A stretch of DNA of 64,000 nucleotides, taken from the NCBI GenBank assembly GCA_016717105.1, contig JADKGF010000004.1, positions 62,001 through 126,000 on the forward strand. Direction: 5' to 3'. This DNA comes from Saprospiraceae bacterium. Lineage in GTDB: Bacteria > Bacteroidota > Bacteroidia > Chitinophagales > Saprospiraceae. Position 1 is the first letter of the stretch; every line of letters starts with the position of its first letter. This document shows, piece after piece, positions 1 through 9,065 of this stretch. A model generated the notes under the pieces. It made no database searches, was not told where the DNA came from, and saw nothing but the letters and a program-made list of their open reading frames with translations. The position numbers and the translations under genes were made by a program.

Positions 1-1
1 A

Positions 2-451
2 CTCAAATTTCTTGCTGAAAAATCACCTATGTCTGCCTATTTGTTTTGTTTCTTGGGTTTATTTGCTTTTTTTCATATCAGTGTATTATTGATTTGGATA
101 TTTTTGATGATAAGCATCATTGTTGCAGTATTCACACCGTATGAGCCCATGGAAATGATTCATTTTGAACCTAAATTTGTATTGAAAAAGATGATGTCCT
201 ATACAAAAATATTGACAATTGTAGTTTTGATACCATTTATAATAAGTATTTTGTTTCATCCTGAACATTGGTTGGTGGCAAGTTATGCTTTGATTTGTGT
301 CTATCTGGCGCTTTACCTAGCGATATCTGCCAAGTATGCAGCATATACTCCTTTGCGGGCATTACGCTATCCTACCGTGTCAGAATCAATCATCGTCATG
401 TTAATGCTAATACCTGGTGGTGCCATTATTGCGGCATCTTTACATGCTTAA
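2..451 (+). CDS. Multi-pass membrane protein, 5'-truncated (probable ABC permease partner)
   Basis: The reading frame is open from the first full codon of the window, so the true start lies upstream; an ATG at 29 is only an internal methionine. The visible ~149 residues are very hydrophobic with about four membrane segments (around 35-60, 75-95, 95-115 and 130-148) and a short charged loop between the first two. No catalytic motif is visible. It ends 36 bases before an ABC ATPase gene on the same strand, so it is most likely the last part of the membrane subunit of that exporter. Family not recognised; the role is inferred from context. Confidence 0.6.
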   Translation, partial: LKFLAEKSPMSAYLFCFLGLFAFFHISVLLIWIFLMISIIVAVFTPYEPMEMIHFEPKFVLKKMMSYTKILTIVVLIPFIISILFHPEHWLVASYALICVYLALYLAISAKYAAYTPLRALRYPTVSESIIVMLMLIPGGAIIAASLHA

Positions 452-487
452 AATACATAAAAGCTGAAAACAATTTAAAAACACTTT

Positions 488-1171
488 ATGCTACAGATTA
501 CTGATCTCACATTTGCCTTTGGACAACATCTCATTTATGATGGCTTGAATGCAACATTCCAAACAGGACGGATCACCGGTATCGTAGGAAAAAATGGTGT
601 CGGGAAAACCACACTTTTCAGAATTTTATCATCTATTTATCAAAATCAAGGCGGTAATATTACTTTAAATGGTCAAAAATTGGATCGACTGCACCTTACC
701 TTTATGCCAGCAGAGCCATACTTTTATCCCTTTATGAAAGGAAAAGAATACCTGCAAATCGTGGCCAATAATGATGATGAATTAACTTTTAGTATGCAGA
801 TTGCTTCAGCTTTGGATCTACCACTCAATGAACTGGTGGACAATTATTCTACTGGTATGAGAAAAAAACTGGCTTTTGCCGGTCATTTTGCATTACAAAA
901 ATCCATCATAATCCTCGATGAGCCTTACAATGGTGTCGATCTGGAGAGCAATGAGGTGATCAAACACATCATCAAAACACAATCGCAACAAAAGATTGTG
1001 ATCTTGTCTTCGCATATATTATCGACGATAACAGATATATGCGATGATGTCTATTATTTTACAGAAAATCGCGTAGTTTCCAGATTTGAAAGTACACAAT
1101 TTGACAGTCTTCAACGCTCAATCGAGCAAAGTATGGGCGAAAAATTAAGACTATTGGATATCAAAGGGTAA
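488..1171 (+). CDS. ABC transporter ATP-binding protein
   Basis: A 227-residue nucleotide-binding subunit. Visible motifs in order: Walker A GKNGVGKTT near residue 34, a degenerate signature NYSTGMRKK near 120, Walker B SIIILDEPYNGVD near 140, and the H-loop VILSSHIL near 172. The single-domain size and the 'bacitracin/CcmA-like' layout (LDEP.NGVD) are typical of Bacteroidota exporters with a separate permease. It lies 36 bp behind the membrane-protein gene, consistent with one operon. The substrate cannot be told from sequence. Confidence 0.9.
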   Translation: MLQITDLTFAFGQHLIYDGLNATFQTGRITGIVGKNGVGKTTLFRILSSIYQNQGGNITLNGQKLDRLHLTFMPAEPYFYPFMKGKEYLQIVANNDDELTFSMQIASALDLPLNELVDNYSTGMRKKLAFAGHFALQKSIIILDEPYNGVDLESNEVIKHIIKTQSQQKIVILSSHILSTITDICDDVYYFTENRVVSRFESTQFDSLQRSIEQSMGEKLRLLDIKG

Positions 1172-1214
1172 CCTTATAGCGCAGTTTTTGTTTACTTAAA
1201 TATTTCTATAAGTC

Positions 1215-2423
1215 ATGCGTATGATATTTCAGATAATTATAATGGTAGTGCTGGCTTCTTGTCAACCCAAATTGGCACAGGTAGCAGATAAAAACCTTGC
1301 ACAAAATAGCAGTTCGGTATCAGTGATAACAGGAGCACAACGCACTGCCGATTACTTACCAAAGCTCAAAAATAAAAAAGTAGCCTTAGTCGTAAATCAA
1401 ACTAGTCTTATAAATAATACACATTTGGTAGATTCGTTGCTGAAACTGGGTGTATCCATAAAAACCGTTTTTTCGCCAGAACATGGATTTCGTGGTAATG
1501 CAGATGCAGGTGAAGTTGTAAAAGATGCTAAAGACAAAACGACCGGCTTGCCTATTATTTCCCTTTACGGGAAAAAGAAAAAACCTTTAAGTGAAGATCT
1601 AGCTGGAATAGACATCATCATTTTTGATATCCAAGATGTAGGCGTTCGATTTTACACCTATATTTCGACCTTGCATTATGTGATGGAAGCTTGCGCAGAA
1701 AATAAAATTCCGCTTATTGTCCTGGACCGACCTAATCCAAATGGTCACTACATCGATGGGGAAATCTTACAACCAAACTACCGATCGTTCGTAGGTATGC
1801 ATCCTGTACCCACAGTATATGGAATGACCATCGGCGAATATGCACAAATGATCAATGGAGAAGGATGGCTAGCCAATCAAGTAAAATGTGATCTCACAGT
1901 GATCTCCTGCAAGGAATATACACATCAGACTTATTATGAATTGCCTGTAAAACCAAGTCCAAATCTACCGGATATGAAGTCAATCTTATTATATCCTTCA
2001 CTTTGTTTTTTTGAAGGAACGACCTTGAGTATAGGAAGAGGCACAAACAAACCGTTTCAAGTGATCGGTCATCCGAAATTAAAATCAAATTTCCAATTCA
2101 CACCTATGCCTAATGAAGGTGCCAAAGATCCTTTACACAAAGGCCTTGAGTGCCAAGGTGAAGACTTAAGTCTATTAGACACAAAAACTTTAAAAAATGA
2201 AGGAAAGATCGATCTAAGTTACATCATAAAGTATCATCAAAAAATGAAGGCTATTAATGAAAAATATTTTTTGGATAACAACTTTATAGATAAGCTCTCA
2301 GGTAGTGATACTCTGCGCCATCTAATAGAAAATGGAAAATCTGAAGTAGATATTCGAGCTTCGTGGAAAGACGGTATTGAATCTTTTAAAAAAACAAGAG
2401 AGAAGTATCTCATTTATAAATAA
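1215..2423 (+). CDS. DUF1343 / NamZ-like exo-beta-N-acetylmuramidase, lipoprotein
   Basis: 402 residues with a lipoprotein signal: hydrophobic stretch then VVLASC, Cys16 as the lipidation site. The rest is a full-length DUF1343 domain, with the family blocks ALVVNQTSL (~57), FSPEHGFRG (~85), DIQDVGVRFYTY (~137), LDRPNPNG (~170) and a late STxxxGRGT-like block (LSIGRGTNKPF, ~270). The family includes B. subtilis NamZ (GH171), which releases N-acetylmuramic acid from peptidoglycan fragments. A role in cell-wall recycling outside the inner membrane follows from the family; exact activity is inferred. The next gene starts 6 bp downstream, so they are probably co-transcribed. Confidence 0.87.
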   Translation: MRMIFQIIIMVVLASCQPKLAQVADKNLAQNSSSVSVITGAQRTADYLPKLKNKKVALVVNQTSLINNTHLVDSLLKLGVSIKTVFSPEHGFRGNADAGEVVKDAKDKTTGLPIISLYGKKKKPLSEDLAGIDIIIFDIQDVGVRFYTYISTLHYVMEACAENKIPLIVLDRPNPNGHYIDGEILQPNYRSFVGMHPVPTVYGMTIGEYAQMINGEGWLANQVKCDLTVISCKEYTHQTYYELPVKPSPNLPDMKSILLYPSLCFFEGTTLSIGRGTNKPFQVIGHPKLKSNFQFTPMPNEGAKDPLHKGLECQGEDLSLLDTKTLKNEGKIDLSYIIKYHQKMKAINEKYFLDNNFIDKLSGSDTLRHLIENGKSEVDIRASWKDGIESFKKTREKYLIYK

Positions 2424-2429
2424 TAACCA

Positions 2430-3100
2430 ATGCAGCCATTCATCACACTCATAATATCTGTTTTTATGTTAAGTACCATTCAAGCCCAAAAAGATACATT
2501 AATCTATGTAGGTGATCCCATGTGTTCGTGGTGTTACGGATTTAGCCCCGAATTAGATAAAATTAAGGAGGCATTTCCTGAGACAGCATTTGAGATGGTC
2601 ATGGGTGGACTGCGAGCTGGCGGCACTGAAAAGATGAACGAACTTAAAGATTTCCTTAAGGGGCATTGGCAAGAAGTACAAAAAGCTACTAATCAGCCAT
2701 TTAACTATGCGATTCTAGAGCAAGACGAAGTATTGTACGATACCGAACCAGCTTGTCGTGCAGTAGTAACTGTAGGTAAAATGGATGTCAGCAAACAATA
2801 TGCGTATTTCAAGGCTGTGCAAAGTTCCTTTTATTATCACAATGCGTTGCCCAATGATGATGATACTTATGTCCAACTGGCAGCAAAAATGGGTCTTGAT
2901 CCCGAAAAATTTCATAAACAATACAGAGCCGACCAAACAAAGCGGATACATATGCCGAATTTGAACTAGCACAACGCATGGGAGTCCAGGGCTTCCCTAC
3001 CCTAATCGCTAAGATCGACGGCAAATTATATATTGCCACCAATGGATTTCAAAAAGCAGAACGCATCATAACTTTATTGAAAAATCGTGGGCTAAAATAA
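2430..3100 (+). CDS. DsbA-family thiol-disulfide protein, frameshifted
   Basis: A thioredoxin-fold protein of the DsbA/FrnE type. There is a signal peptide (to about AQ20) and the active-site motif CSWC at Cys32-Cys35, followed by the helical insert. The first frame stops at 2969. From about 2942 the -1 frame continues with TYAEFELAQRMG and the cis-Pro block GVQGFPTLI, and ends at 3100. One extra A in the run at 2935-2937 would rejoin the frames into a ~223-residue protein, normal for the family. It is therefore either a sequencing indel or a recent pseudogene; no other lesion is visible. It follows the NamZ-like gene by 6 bp. Likely periplasmic. Confidence 0.8.
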
Positions 3101-3124
3101 TGATAAGCAATTATTGATTTTTTT
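3096..3124 (+). terminator. Possible intrinsic terminator after the DsbA-like gene
   Basis: A short A/T stem (AATAAT 3096-3101 with ATTATT 3110-3115) is followed by seven T at 3118-3124. It overlaps the end of the DsbA-like gene and lies before a convergent gene ending at 3141. The stem is weak, so confidence is limited. Confidence 0.35.
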
Positions 3125-3140
3125 ATGCGCTATATCGTAT

Positions 3141-4520
3141 TTAAAATTTATTAAATGATCTGAAATCACGGATCAACATATCAAGATAAAACTTGGTTTT
3201 TAATGTCGCTAGGATTTGTCCTGGTTTGAGTTCAAATTTTTCAACTTCCGCACTTCCTATACCCACTTTCATTTCCAGATTATAGTCATTATTGAGTTTT
3301 TTTAATTGAGTATCTATATTCTTCTGTACGGTAGCCAACGTTTCATTAATCGAAAATTTCATTTTATTTTCCAATTCGTGTCTAATCTTCCCTTCTCCTA
3401 GCCAAGCTGCTGCCTTATGCAAAACGTTTTTTGTTCTCAATTTTATATCAATATTATCCATATAAAACATATTGGTATCGTGATTGTATTTGGGTTTTCC
3501 TGATATGATAAGTTGCCCATTTACAGTGCCCGCGACATCAGTTACTACTCGCAAAAACTCATAATCACAATTAGTTATCAGATTGCTAAGTGTAATGGAT
3601 TTATCGCCTTCTGTAAAGGTTTTCCCGTCAAGGTTTGCCTTCAAAATAGGATTAATATCTGCCATCTTGATATCAGCAACAATTCTGAAAACAGAGCTGT
3701 CAGGAAGATTTTCATTCCAATACACCTTGGGCAATGTGTTTTGTGGTGGCGTAGGAGCTGGTTTGTAGGTTGTGAATGAAGACAAAGCATTGATGTGAAT
3801 TTTACCGCTTGCAACCATCTTCGAATTTAGTACCTTGTTAATCTGAAATTTTTCAGGTTTTATAGATAACCACGCATTAAGATCAGGGCTCACTTGGATA
3901 GGATTTGCAAAAATGGCTAATGTTTCCTTCATTTTAGCTTTCAATGTAAAGCTCTCTCTTACTGATTCATCGATTGACGACTCGATCACCGATTTGCTGC
4001 GATTGATGGCAGCATCAGAGATAGATTCGATAGGTAGATTAAGCCCAACAATGGATAATTTGGGTTTTTCGATCCATCGATGATAACCTAGTTTTGTGGT
4101 TGTCTTCATATTCCAAAGGCTATCAATATCCAAATCCGTCACAAAACTCATTTCTAAGGTACCCTTGGCCGTAAGGTCGGCCAAAAAGGTTTTTTTTAAG
4201 ACATTAACTGTAATAGGGACAACAACTAATACACTCTTGCCTTCGATCTCAACTGAAGCGGGCCGATGTTTGGACAATGTCAACTTGACGTCATACTCTG
4301 GCAGATCAAAATTGCCCTTGAATACTTCGCTGATGGCATTATTTAAAGTATCTTTGATGCCAGACTTGTCGATGCGGTAATTTATAATAAGGTCAGTCGA
4401 AAAATTTTTGGGCAATTCTGGTGCCTTAACTACTGAAGGAACTTGCTTTTTTGTGCTGCAAGATATCACAAATATGGTAAAGCATAGACCAAGAGAATAA
4501 AGACATTTATTGAAATTCAT
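3141..4520 (-). CDS. DUF4403 family lipoprotein
   Basis: I chose the start at 4520 because the protein then begins with a short lipoprotein signal ending FVISC (Cys21); the longer frame to 4583 adds a 21-residue hydrophobic extension without a second function. The mature ~440 residues match the DUF4403 layout: an N-terminal INYRID block, a central W(I)EKPKL region, and a late AAAWLGEGKIR block before a final tubular-lipid-binding-like repeat. The function of the family is unknown; the architecture suggests an envelope-associated protein. It converges on the DsbA-like gene. Confidence 0.78.
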   Translation of the reverse strand: MNFNKCLYSLGLCFTIFVISCSTKKQVPSVVKAPELPKNFSTDLIINYRIDKSGIKDTLNNAISEVFKGNFDLPEYDVKLTLSKHRPASVEIEGKSVLVVVPITVNVLKKTFLADLTAKGTLEMSFVTDLDIDSLWNMKTTTKLGYHRWIEKPKLSIVGLNLPIESISDAAINRSKSVIESSIDESVRESFTLKAKMKETLAIFANPIQVSPDLNAWLSIKPEKFQINKVLNSKMVASGKIHINALSSFTTYKPAPTPPQNTLPKVYWNENLPDSSVFRIVADIKMADINPILKANLDGKTFTEGDKSITLSNLITNCDYEFLRVVTDVAGTVNGQLIISGKPKYNHDTNMFYMDNIDIKLRTKNVLHKAAAWLGEGKIRHELENKMKFSINETLATVQKNIDTQLKKLNNDYNLEMKVGIGSAEVEKFELKPGQILATLKTKFYLDMLIRDFRSFNKF

Positions 4521-4636
4521 AAAATAATATTTTATGGCAAATATAGTAAGGAAAGCAAATATAACGATGAAAAATTGATACATTAACTTTTTTATGTTGC
4601 GTTAAGTGCTGAATTATAATTTTTTTTACATTTATA

Positions 4637-4667
4637 TTTTGCATATTTAAAAAATATATTACTTTTG
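4637..4667 (+). promoter_or_regulatory. Bacteroidota-type promoter
   Basis: TTTTG at 4637-4641, an 18-base spacer, then TACTTTTG at 4660-4667, matching the -33/-7 pattern of the Bacteroidota primary sigma factor. It lies 35 bases before the ATG at 4702. Confidence 0.6.
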
Positions 4668-4701
4668 TTTCTAAATTTAATTTTTCCAAAATACACACAA
4701 A

Positions 4702-5301
4702 ATGAGAAGTCACATTACTTTATTTTTAACCATCATCGTCGTAGGACTTGTTACTGCGCAAAACAATAATTCTAAGATTTGTAAAGCGATGTTACAGGTT
4801 GACCCAATCATTGAAACCACCGAAAAAACCCATTATATTTTTACTGGTTCTGATACGACAGGACTAAATGTAAAAATGACCAAAATTACGATCATGGAAG
4901 GTAGAACTGAAATGGTTAAGCGCAGAGATAAAAACTGCACTAAACCCAATATTTTGGACTGTTATATCAATGTAATGGAAGAAGTGCCACCTGTGACTAT
5001 GAATTTGTACACACTAGCTGGCCCAGATGTGACTACGGAGTATGATACCAGAAAAGAAAAAGTTCAGGTAGTACGTCGTGAAGCAGGTCAACAGGAAGTA
5101 GATATTGTTTGTACTAAAAACAGGTCTAAATCACTTATAAATAAGATTCAAAAGGCTTTGATAGCGCAAGGTTATCCACTCACTGTAAATGGTACTTTGG
5201 ATCAAGCCACCAATTTGTCAATCTCAGATTTTCAAAAAAGCAAATCTTTGGCTTATGGTGATCTGACATTAGAAACATTAGCTGCATTGGGAATAAAGTA
5301 G
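4702..5301 (+). CDS. Secreted protein with C-terminal peptidoglycan-binding-like domain
   Basis: 199 residues with a Sec signal peptide (cleavage after about VTAQ20). The middle third has four cysteines and no recognised fold. The last ~60 residues (SLINKIQKALIAQGYPLTVNGTLD...) match a PG_binding_1 repeat, with the typical L...GY...G.......FQ pattern. It probably binds the cell wall in the periplasm. A smaller relative with a similar tail occurs at 22852. It stands alone with its own promoter and a strong terminator, so it is probably monocistronic. Confidence 0.75.
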   Translation: MRSHITLFLTIIVVGLVTAQNNNSKICKAMLQVDPIIETTEKTHYIFTGSDTTGLNVKMTKITIMEGRTEMVKRRDKNCTKPNILDCYINVMEEVPPVTMNLYTLAGPDVTTEYDTRKEKVQVVRREAGQQEVDIVCTKNRSKSLINKIQKALIAQGYPLTVNGTLDQATNLSISDFQKSKSLAYGDLTLETLAALGIK

Positions 5302-5324
5302 TCCTATACATATACACAATTCAG

Positions 5325-5361
5325 AAGGTGCAAATTTACATACGTTTGCACCTTTTTTTTT
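5325..5361 (+). terminator. Rho-independent terminator
   Basis: A perfect 10-bp stem (AAGGTGCAAA 5325-5334 with TTTGCACCTT 5345-5354), a 10-base loop, and a run of T continuing to 5361, directly after the gene ending at 5301. Confidence 0.88.
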
Positions 5362-5514
5362 GAATAATATAATCAAAAAGTTTAAGGTTGATATTTCATT
5401 TGAGTTATTCCGAATTCACTTCAGTTATTGTAGGCAAGTTATCTGACTGGTAAGAAGAAATCAAGACCATCTGTCCGAAAACTTGCATAGACGAAGAAAA
5501 AAAGTACTAAATTT

Positions 5515-5704
5515 AACCTGAATTATGCATTAGGATTCGTAGTGAGAAGTTAAATTGCAATAAATCAGCGACTTAAATTCGAAAATCATACTGTGTGCTG
5601 GTTTAACAGTAGCATCGCTATGGTTACAGAAGATAAGTTGGCGAAGCTTCTGATTTGAAGCAAGTTAGCTTCGTAATAGATTTTCTAATGCATATTTCAG
5701 GTTT
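5515..5704. repeat. MITE-like relic bounded by ~19-bp imperfect inverted repeats
   Basis: AACCTGAATTATGCATTAG at 5515-5533 is matched in inverse orientation by CTAATGCATATTTCAGGTTT at 5685-5704 with one or two mismatches. The ~190-bp interior has no ORF but contains a second short palindrome (CGAAGCT 5642-5648 with AGCTTCG 5667-5673). It occupies most of the non-coding stretch 5362-5819. Size, terminal repeats and lack of coding fit a non-autonomous element or an insertion-sequence remnant. No clear target-site duplication was seen. Confidence 0.5.
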
Positions 5705-5744
5705 AAACATTACTAATTCCCCGTCAAACTTTTGTGATTTATTG

Positions 5745-5752
5745 TACATTTG
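5745..5752 (+). promoter_or_regulatory. Possible -7 element TACATTTG
   Basis: It matches TAnnTTTG and lies about 68 bases before the start at 5820. A good TTG at the right upstream distance is not visible, so this is a partial match. Confidence 0.35.
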
Positions 5753-5819
5753 CGCCTTGAAACCCTAGGCTTTCTCAAAACACTAAACCCTTAACGTTTA
5801 CCATAAATACGAAAGTAAA

Positions 5820-7886
5820 TTGAAAAAATATTTTATTTTAATCCTATTAGCAACTTTGTTGAATAATGAAGCCAATGCTCAAAATTATACCTTCAATTAC
5901 AACACAACAGGAAGACGGGTTTGCCTAGTTTCGAGCCAAGTAGATTTGACAAACGAGAATGTAAAAATAATTTTCCACGATTCACTCGCTAATACGAATG
6001 AGCCTTTACTCGTATACAGGCGGAAGCTAGGCACATATATATGGAACGCTGTTGCAAATTTAAGCGCAGGAACAGGACATTGGGTAGATACGAACGTAAA
6101 CACTGGAGATGTCTGGGAATACCAAGTAAAGCGGAAAAATACATGGGCTTTTGGCGGTGTAAATTATGATGCAACTGGTTATACATTAGGAGCTCTATTA
6201 AATGATAATACGAATTATAAAGGGCAAATGATTTTATTGGTTGCAAATGACATTCCTTTAAATCTACCCACAAAATACCAACGACTAAAGAAAGAACTTA
6301 CAAATGACGGTTGGTATGTAAATGAGCTCATAGTGCCTAGAGCGACTACTTGGGATAGTGGAGATGATGTTGTAACCATAAAAAATCAAATCCAGAATAT
6401 TTATACCATGGCCCCTAGTAATGACAAACCAAAATCACTATTTATTTTGGGGCACGTGGCTATGCCTCGTTGTGGTTCTACTAATGTGGTAGCACCAGAT
6501 GACCACAGTCAAAATACTGGCGCAAGAGGATGCGATGGTTATTATGCAGATATTGACGGTATTTATACAGATACTGCCACCTATAATCCTAGTGGACTAT
6601 CAACACCTCTGGCGATCAACTTACCAAATGATTTTAAATGGGATCAAGATTTCTTTTCATCAGAAGTAGAAATGGCATTTGGGCGTATTGATTTTGCAGA
6701 TTTGACTGAAATTAGTACCAATGAAAACACTTTAATTGAAAATTATTTAGACAGATTGAGTAACCACAAGAATGTAAGCAGTGGATTTTATATGGGTGAA
6801 AATTCAGCATTTTATACTGGGTATAACAACTCAAACGACGGCTCCTATCGCTCACTTATAAATATTTCTAAACCAGAAAATGTATATCAAAAAACGGATA
6901 ATTCCAATCATAATGAATGGGTGCAAAACAATGGGCCATTTAAAATATACATGCAAAATATTACAACGCCTGCAATCAGCGATTGGCAAACCTATGGTAT
7001 GAATGCCACTGTTTACTCAAGCGACCAAAGTTATTGGGGTTTTGGTGATGTTCCACAACCCAATGGTGTCTATAGTCGTATTCGCACTTTATTAGGTGTA
7101 AACTCAAAATGCCTCATAGCATTGTGGACGACTACAGGTCTGAATATCTTTCATCAAGCATGTAACGGGCAGTCCATAGGCGAATCTATGAAGGCTATTA
7201 TCAACCATAATTCCACAAATCAATATCTTGAGAAACCACCACAACAGTACGACACGCAGGATTGGTGGAACAGAACCCATTTTACGATATGGGGCGACCC
7301 GACACTTAACCTGTATCAAGTAAAGCCAATCTCTAATTTGTCTTTAAATAACATCAGTAATAACCCAGTATTACAATGGTCAGCATCTAATGACAATAAC
7401 ATCATTGGCTACCATATTTATGAATCAATATCAGAACTTGGTGTTTTCTCAAAGATTAGCAAATCCTTGGTTCTAGATACTTTTTTTCAAATTCCCAATT
7501 ATGTTGGCACCAACTGGTATATGGTGAAAGCCATTAAATCAATGGAATCTGGTTGTGGCAAATTCCTTCACCCAAGCTTGGGTATAAGCATACAAGAAGA
7601 CCTAGTCTTTAGTGTAACCAATAATGAATATATTGAAAAAACTTTCATTTTTCCGAATCCTACCAATTCAATAGCATACATTGCACCTGGAAAAATGATA
7701 AATGAAATATCGATTGTAAATATTTTAGGACAAACTGTTTTAAAACAAAAAGCCAATTCTATAACATCACACAATTCTATGGAAGCAATGATAGACTTAA
7801 CAAATTATCAAAATGGAGTGTACTATATCATTATTTCATATAAAGATGGAGGGCAGATGATCGAAAAAATAATAAAAAGTAATTGA
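5820..7886 (+). CDS. Large T9SS-secreted protein, possible gingipain/C25-like fold
   Basis: 688 residues starting at TTG, with a Sec signal ending near NANAQ21. The C-terminal ~75 residues form a T9SS type A sorting domain (FIFPNPTNS..., GVYYIIISYKDG). The middle (~140-500) has an order reminiscent of C25 peptidases: a Rossmann-like ILLVANDI, SLFILGHVAMP, CDGYYADIDG, FGRIDFAD, and a later CLIALWTT...ACNG. A His (in LGHV) and Cys (in the second block) could form a dyad, but I cannot confirm catalytic residues. A fibronectin-like domain (~505-600) follows. Exported to the surface or medium. Substrate unknown. Confidence 0.65.
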   Translation: MKKYFILILLATLLNNEANAQNYTFNYNTTGRRVCLVSSQVDLTNENVKIIFHDSLANTNEPLLVYRRKLGTYIWNAVANLSAGTGHWVDTNVNTGDVWEYQVKRKNTWAFGGVNYDATGYTLGALLNDNTNYKGQMILLVANDIPLNLPTKYQRLKKELTNDGWYVNELIVPRATTWDSGDDVVTIKNQIQNIYTMAPSNDKPKSLFILGHVAMPRCGSTNVVAPDDHSQNTGARGCDGYYADIDGIYTDTATYNPSGLSTPLAINLPNDFKWDQDFFSSEVEMAFGRIDFADLTEISTNENTLIENYLDRLSNHKNVSSGFYMGENSAFYTGYNNSNDGSYRSLINISKPENVYQKTDNSNHNEWVQNNGPFKIYMQNITTPAISDWQTYGMNATVYSSDQSYWGFGDVPQPNGVYSRIRTLLGVNSKCLIALWTTTGLNIFHQACNGQSIGESMKAIINHNSTNQYLEKPPQQYDTQDWWNRTHFTIWGDPTLNLYQVKPISNLSLNNISNNPVLQWSASNDNNIIGYHIYESISELGVFSKISKSLVLDTFFQIPNYVGTNWYMVKAIKSMESGCGKFLHPSLGISIQEDLVFSVTNNEYIEKTFIFPNPTNSIAYIAPGKMINEISIVNILGQTVLKQKANSITSHNSMEAMIDLTNYQNGVYYIIISYKDGGQMIEKIIKSN

Positions 7887-8161
7887 TATCCAGTAGGCGG
7901 CCACCGTCATGTAACAGAATACCTATATATTTTGAATATGACTATCTTGACAAAAGTGTTAGCGAACAATTAGACAAGTGGATTGAATTTGAAGAATTGC
8001 CAAACTACAAAATATAGATTTGGTGTGAAGTGTATTTAAAATACATTGACATTAACCATTTGATTTTATACGAGGCAAATGAAACTAAATTATATTCACA
8101 AGAAAATAGGCGATAATTTCGTTATGATTATCCATTCTCTTACCTAATAAAAAAAGCAAAA
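7887..8161. other. Intergenic stretch with a short relic reading frame
   Basis: About 275 bases without a convincing gene. A ~39-codon open frame without a start, ending at 8017 on the plus strand, reads like an acidic soluble protein tail and may be a gene relic. Nothing else was recognised. Confidence 0.25.
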
Positions 8162-8992
8162 ATGAAAAATAAAATATTGATACATGTAATTTTCGGACTC
8201 ATTATCTTCACTTCTTGTGAGCATGGTAAGAGAATGATCGATTTTAGATTTTTACTCACATTTTTTCTGGTCACTTTTTTGACGAGTTGTAATACCAATA
8301 AAACAGAGCCAGTCGGACCAAATTCGATGTCAATCAATGCTATAAACAATACGGACACGCTGTCAAAGCACATAAAACCGTTTAACGCATCATTACCAAC
8401 TATCGGTCTTTTGATGTATAACGGCGTTTTGCAAAGCGAAGTAATAGCTACTTCAGATGTTTTCGCAAAACCTACAGAAGATGGTAAACAACTATTTAAT
8501 GTAGTTACTATCGCCGAATCAGAAAGTCCCATTACCACAGAAGAAGGAATGCATTTTCTTCCTGATTATACATTCAATAACTGCCCTAAGCTGACTGCCC
8601 TATTTGTACCTAGTGCCTATGATATGTACACTCAAGTGCACAATCAAAAAATTATTGCATTTATTAGGGATAAAAATAAGGAGACACACTACACCGTAAG
8701 TAATTGTGCTGGCGCTCAACTAATAGGAGAATCGGGCATTGCCAATGGCCACAAAATTGTTACTTGGATCGGCGGAGGAACCCAATTACAAAAAGATTAT
8801 CCAAACTTGAAAGTGCAAAACGACAGTTTAGTTACTTTTGTAAAAGATGGTAAGTTTCTTTCTTCAAATGGTAATTTGGCAAGCTATATTTCTGCGCTTG
8901 AATTGCTTGAAATAATGACGAGCCCAAAACACCGTAAATTTGTAGAAAGTTATTTGTATCTCGATAGGCTACAAGATTGGAAAAAACAATAA
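8162..8992 (+). CDS. DJ-1/PfpI (GlxA-like) family lipoprotein
   Basis: The mature region carries a class I glutamine amidotransferase-like fold of the DJ-1/PfpI group. The nucleophile elbow SNCAGAQL (Cys182) is followed by a GHKIVTWIGGG block and the typical SSNGNLASYISALELL end. The N-terminus is odd: two lipoprotein signals follow each other, one ending IIFTSC and a second beginning at an internal ATG (8234) and ending FLTSC. The start at 8234 gives a normal single signal and may be the real one. Family members are stress proteins or AraC-linked sensors; a specific activity cannot be assigned. The stop is immediately followed by the first 49-bp promoter repeat. Confidence 0.72.
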   Translation: MKNKILIHVIFGLIIFTSCEHGKRMIDFRFLLTFFLVTFLTSCNTNKTEPVGPNSMSINAINNTDTLSKHIKPFNASLPTIGLLMYNGVLQSEVIATSDVFAKPTEDGKQLFNVVTIAESESPITTEEGMHFLPDYTFNNCPKLTALFVPSAYDMYTQVHNQKIIAFIRDKNKETHYTVSNCAGAQLIGESGIANGHKIVTWIGGGTQLQKDYPNLKVQNDSLVTFVKDGKFLSSNGNLASYISALELLEIMTSPKHRKFVESYLYLDRLQDWKKQ

Positions 8993-9039
8993 CTATTTGT
9001 CCATCTCAATTCGGTGTTGTACATTTGTCATTCAAGGCA
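8991..9039 (+). repeat. 49-bp promoter-containing direct repeat, copy 1
   Basis: Matches 9771-9819 with only two mismatches, at an exact 780-base offset. It begins inside the DJ-1 gene's stop codon region and carries a complete promoter. Confidence 0.85.
8996..9027 (+). promoter_or_regulatory. Promoter in repeat copy 1
   Basis: TTTG at 8996-8999, a 20-base spacer, TACATTTG at 9020-9027. Transcription would begin a few bases later, upstream of the ATG at 9066, which excludes the longer TTG-start frame (8997) for the next gene. Confidence 0.65.
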
Positions 9040-9065
9040 CATGCAAAGCCTATTTACAACAATTA

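Noticed and set aside
8997..9065. N-terminal extension of the FMN reductase from a TTG at 8997
   Set aside because: The extension would overlap the promoter; the ATG at 9066 gives the normal family start.
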